DNA from: Planctomycetota bacterium
GTDB taxonomy: Bacteria; Planctomycetota; J058; JAJDCQ01
Length of the DNA: 64,000 nucleotides
Assembly (NCBI GenBank): GCA_029260755.1
Contig: JAJDCQ010000145.1
Coordinates: forward strand, 1-64,000
Direction of reading: 5' to 3'
A program made the position numbers and the translations under genes. The notes below the pieces were generated by a model. It was not told the origin of the DNA, did no database searches, and was given only the letters and a program-made list of their open reading frames with translations. Shown piece after piece: positions 62,118 through 64,000 of this stretch; position 1 is the first letter of the stretch; every line of letters begins with the position of its first letter.

Positions 62118-62157
62118 GCTCGCTTCGCGAGCGGGATGGAACCACGGAGGCACGGAG
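62118..62157 (+). repeat. CACGGAGR-unit repeat with hairpin (copy D)
   Basis: Hairpin GCTCGC-TTC-GCGAGC (62118-62132), then GATGGAACCACGGAGGCACG. It is paired with inverted copy E about 0.6 kb downstream. Confidence 0.8.
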
Positions 62158-62195
62158 CCAGGACCGCTATCGCAAACACCTGAGACCTGCCCTCG

Positions 62196-62279
62196 ACGGT
62201 CCTTCCTGCGCAGCCCTCCGCCGGGGTCACGCGGCTCATCCACTCCGGTCGGCCATCGGTTCGCTCATGGAGAGGGGAG
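62196..62279. repeat. Diverged dispersed repeat, copy 2
   Basis: Similar to 54107-54184 over about 75 nt, with scattered mismatches and small indels. Both copies lie in gene-poor repeat clusters. Confidence 0.55.
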
Positions 62280-62670
62280 GCCCATGCGGGTGCGAACCGT
62301 CGGGCGAGAGTCGTGCCGTCCCGTGCCTGCCGTCCCACGGAGGGCAGAGTGCCGGGTCGCGATGACGGCGAACCGTGCGATCACTCGCGGGCCGCGGTGG
62401 CCACGCAGTCGAGCGTTCCGCCTTCTCCGGCGATGCGCGATGCCCCATTCCGCTGGGGCATCGCGATACGATAAAAACCTTAGATTTCATGAAACATCTC
62501 CCTCACCTCGAGCGTCTAACTGGGTGGTCACCGACGACGAGGGAGTCCCTATGATCGCACTCACCGAGACGCTCGACCTCCCGCCCTGCGAGGCCGGGCT
62601 CGCACCCGACGAGGTCCTCCGCCGCCTTCGACGGAGGGGCCCGGGTCACCCGAGCGGCTGCGACAGATTC

Positions 62671-62708
62671 GCTCGTGTGATTCCTGGACCTGACCCCTTC
62701 GATTCACT
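62671..62708 (+). repeat. REP-like repeat (single copy)
   Basis: TGTGATTCCTGGACCTGACC plus CCTTCGAT, matching the 21271 copies. The similarity extends upstream (CGACAGATTCGCT here, CGACGGATTCGCT at 21259), so the mobile unit is longer than the core. Confidence 0.8.
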
Positions 62709-62771
62709 GTCGAAGAGAGCCGACGAAGGGAAGGAAGGGCGTGCCAGCCTCGGACGAGCTCCCCGCGTCTG

Positions 62772-62832
62772 CTCCGTGGATCCTCCGTGTCTCCGTGCCT
62801 CCGTGGTTTCATCCTCTTCGCCGGAGGCGAAG
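62772..62832 (-). repeat. CACGGAGR-unit repeat with hairpin (copy E)
   Basis: In minus orientation: hairpin CTTCGCC-TCC-GGCGAAG, GATGAAACCACGGAGGCACG and further units. It lies 15 nt beyond the stop of the HEAT gene at 62847. Confidence 0.8.
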
Positions 62833-62846
62833 CCGCTCCCCTGCTA

Positions 62847-64000
62847 CTAGCGATCCTCGGGCCGCGGCGGCAGCTCGCTCTCGCCTCCGTCGGGTCCGCC
62901 CTCGCCCTCGCCACCCTCGTCCACCGGGCCGTGGCGGAGCCGCTCGATCGCCTCGGTGGCCGCGGACGCGACCCGCCCCGTCGGGCTCCTCGCCGCGCGC
63001 TCGAGGGCGGGCAGCGCGGGCAGCCCGGCCGGGCCGAGGGCGCCGATGCCCTCGGCGGCGCTCGCCTGGACGTGGCTGTCGCGGTCGTCTCCGAGGAGCT
63101 TCACGAGGGCGTCGACGATGGGCTTCGCGTTCGCCGCGTCACCGGCGCCGACCCTCCCGAGCGCGAGGGCCGCCGCGCTCGCGATCCGGCCGCGCCCCGC
63201 GCCGGCGGCCTCGAGGAGGGCCGGCACCGCGGCGGCGCCCGCCGGACCGAGCTCGCCGAGGGCGCGGGCCGCCTCGGCCGCGAGGTCGCGCTGGTCGATG
63301 CTCGCCTCCTCGGCGAGCCCGGCCCGGGTCGTCTCGGCGAGCGCCGGCGCCGCCGCGCCGCCGGCTTCGCCGAAGCGCCCGATCGTGCGGGCGACGCGGG
63401 TGCGCATCTCGAACCGGGTCAGCCTGTCGGCCAGGATGCGGCCGAGCGCGGCGAGGGCGTCCGGCCCGATCGCCACGAGCGCGGCGCCCACCCGTTCCTG
63501 GATCGTCGCCGGCCCCGACTCGAGCGCCTGGAGGAGCTGGCCGGTGCTCGCGCGCGCGCGAGGGCCGATCGTCGCGATCGTGTCGGCTGCCTCGCGGGCG
63601 AGGTAGGCGTCCGGCCCGACGACGACCGCGGCCAGCTCGGGCGTCGCGCCGGCGGCATCGACGCCGATCCGGCGCAGCACCGCCATCGTCTCGGCGGCGA
63701 CGCGTGGCCGCGGGTTGCCGACGAGCGGCGAGAGATGCGGCACCGCCTTCGCCCCGAGCCGGACGAGCGCCCGGGACGCCTCGGTCCGGACGCCCGGGTC
63801 ATCGGAGCTTCGAAGCGCATCGACGAACGCCGGCGCGGCGGCGGCGCCGGCCGCCCAGAGGGTCTCGGATGCCCGGAGGCGCACCTCGCCGTCGAGCTCG
63901 CGGTCGAGGAGCTCCATCAGCCCCCAGGCGCCGGCCTCGTCGACGCCGATCGCGCCGAGGGCGGCCGCGGCCGCGGTCCGGACGCTCGCGCTCTCGTCGT
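62847..64000 (-). CDS. HEAT-repeat protein (5' end beyond the window)
   Basis: At least 380 residues of HEAT/PBS-lyase-like repeats, such as DPGVRTEASRALVRLGAKAV and SHVQASAAEGIGALGPAGL, ending in a Glu/Gly/Pro-rich tail. The reading frame continues without a stop through the window edge (a further repeat with SVRTAAAAALGAIG), so the start and any signal or membrane segment lie outside. An internal ATG at 63917 is not the true start because the repeats continue upstream of it. It is probably a scaffold; no enzymatic domain is seen in this portion. Confidence 0.8.
   Translation of the reverse strand, partial: DESASVRTAAAAALGAIGVDEAGAWGLMELLDRELDGEVRLRASETLWAAGAAAAPAFVDALRSSDDPGVRTEASRALVRLGAKAVPHLSPLVGNPRPRVAAETMAVLRRIGVDAAGATPELAAVVVGPDAYLAREAADTIATIGPRARASTGQLLQALESGPATIQERVGAALVAIGPDALAALGRILADRLTRFEMRTRVARTIGRFGEAGGAAAPALAETTRAGLAEEASIDQRDLAAEAARALGELGPAGAAAVPALLEAAGAGRGRIASAAALALGRVGAGDAANAKPIVDALVKLLGDDRDSHVQASAAEGIGALGPAGLPALPALERAARSPTGRVASAATEAIERLRHGPVDEGGEGEGGPDGGESELPPRPEDR

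Larger units (their letters stand above)
62107..62550. other. Gene-free repeat-rich stretch with an AT-rich patch
   Basis: Holds repeat copy D, the second copy of the 54107 repeat, and an unusually AT-rich patch at about 62462-62500 (GATACGATAAAAACC, TTAGATTTCATGAAAC), which stands out in this GC-rich genome. The patch contains TACGAT and TAGATT hexamers and could be a promoter for the small gene at 62551. No other gene is supported here. Confidence 0.6.
62551..62850 (+). pseudogene. Possible gene remnant interrupted by repeats
   Basis: ATG 62551 is preceded by GAGGGAG at 5 nt and by the AT-rich patch. The first 34 residues (MIALTETLDLPPCEAGLAPD, then DEVLRRLRRRG) have normal codon use. From 62671 the frame runs through a REP-like repeat and then repeat copy E, and it stays open only by chance to 62850. 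This looks like the 5' end of a gene cut off by repeat insertion. The original family is not identifiable from so short a piece. Confidence 0.4.

Overview
The window is very GC-rich and densely packed, on both strands, with long genes that often overlap by 1-4 bases and often begin with GTG. It carries three large Ser/Thr protein kinases (two followed by one transmembrane segment and a big C-terminal domain), many HEAT, TPR and WD40/PQQ-type repeat proteins, two von Willebrand A (VWA) proteins, PDZ-type lipoproteins, an ECF sigma/anti-sigma pair and carboxypeptidase-regulatory-like modules. This style suits Planctomycetota best, with Myxococcota or a related deep-branching group as the alternative. 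No rRNA, tRNA, CRISPR array, prophage or replication origin was recognised, so the taxon is an inference.

Layout. 1-1.9 kb: an IS1182-family element followed directly by a 0.2 kb non-autonomous element with related ends; the pair sits exactly on the stop codon of a suppressor-of-fused (SUFU) domain gene (1874-3028, minus). 3.2-10.1 kb: a membrane-anchored protein with repeated beta-sandwich modules, a Tat-exported unknown and a kinase/WD40 protein. 10.2-14.0 kb: a compact TerB-like / GT-B glycosyltransferase / coiled-coil operon. 14.1-17.1 kb: a second kinase. 17.2-21.0 kb (minus): two PDZ-like lipoproteins, an ECF sigma factor and a FecR-like anti-sigma protein. 21.4-26.8 kb (minus): a PLP sulfur-amino-acid enzyme, a TPR protein, dtd, truD and a lipoprotein. 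27.0-30.9 kb: an ABC exporter and a TPR protein. 31.6-35.3 kb: an SGNH-hydrolase-like membrane protein coupled to three tandem paralogous membrane proteins. 35.3-47.8 kb: a VWA/HEAT protein, a lipoprotein, typA with no canonical start codon, a metallo-beta-lactamase-fold protein, an enoyl-CoA hydratase, a LuxR-type regulator with a degenerate receiver, a HEAT protein, a PDZ protein and YgfZ. 48.1-53.9 kb: a zinc-ribbon kinase with TPRs, a basic protein, a 59-residue ORF and an amidohydrolase. 54.5-62.1 kb: a second VWA/HEAT protein facing a four-gene operon (propeller, alpha-E, tandem-fused glutaminase, DUF4261-like). The window ends inside a HEAT-repeat gene.

The intergenic DNA is rich in dispersed repeats: an ACACAGATT-unit family in inverted pairs, a CACGGAGR-unit family joined to a small hairpin, a REP-like family built on TGATTCCTGGACCTGACC, and one diverged pair near 54.1 and 62.2 kb.

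Most notable: (i) typA with AUC as the only plausible start; (ii) an alpha-E / double-glutaminase operon whose second glutaminase domain has lost catalytic residues; (iii) the TerB-GT-coiled-coil operon; (iv) the SGNH plus triple-paralog membrane operon; (v) the hairpin-plus-octamer dispersed repeats.
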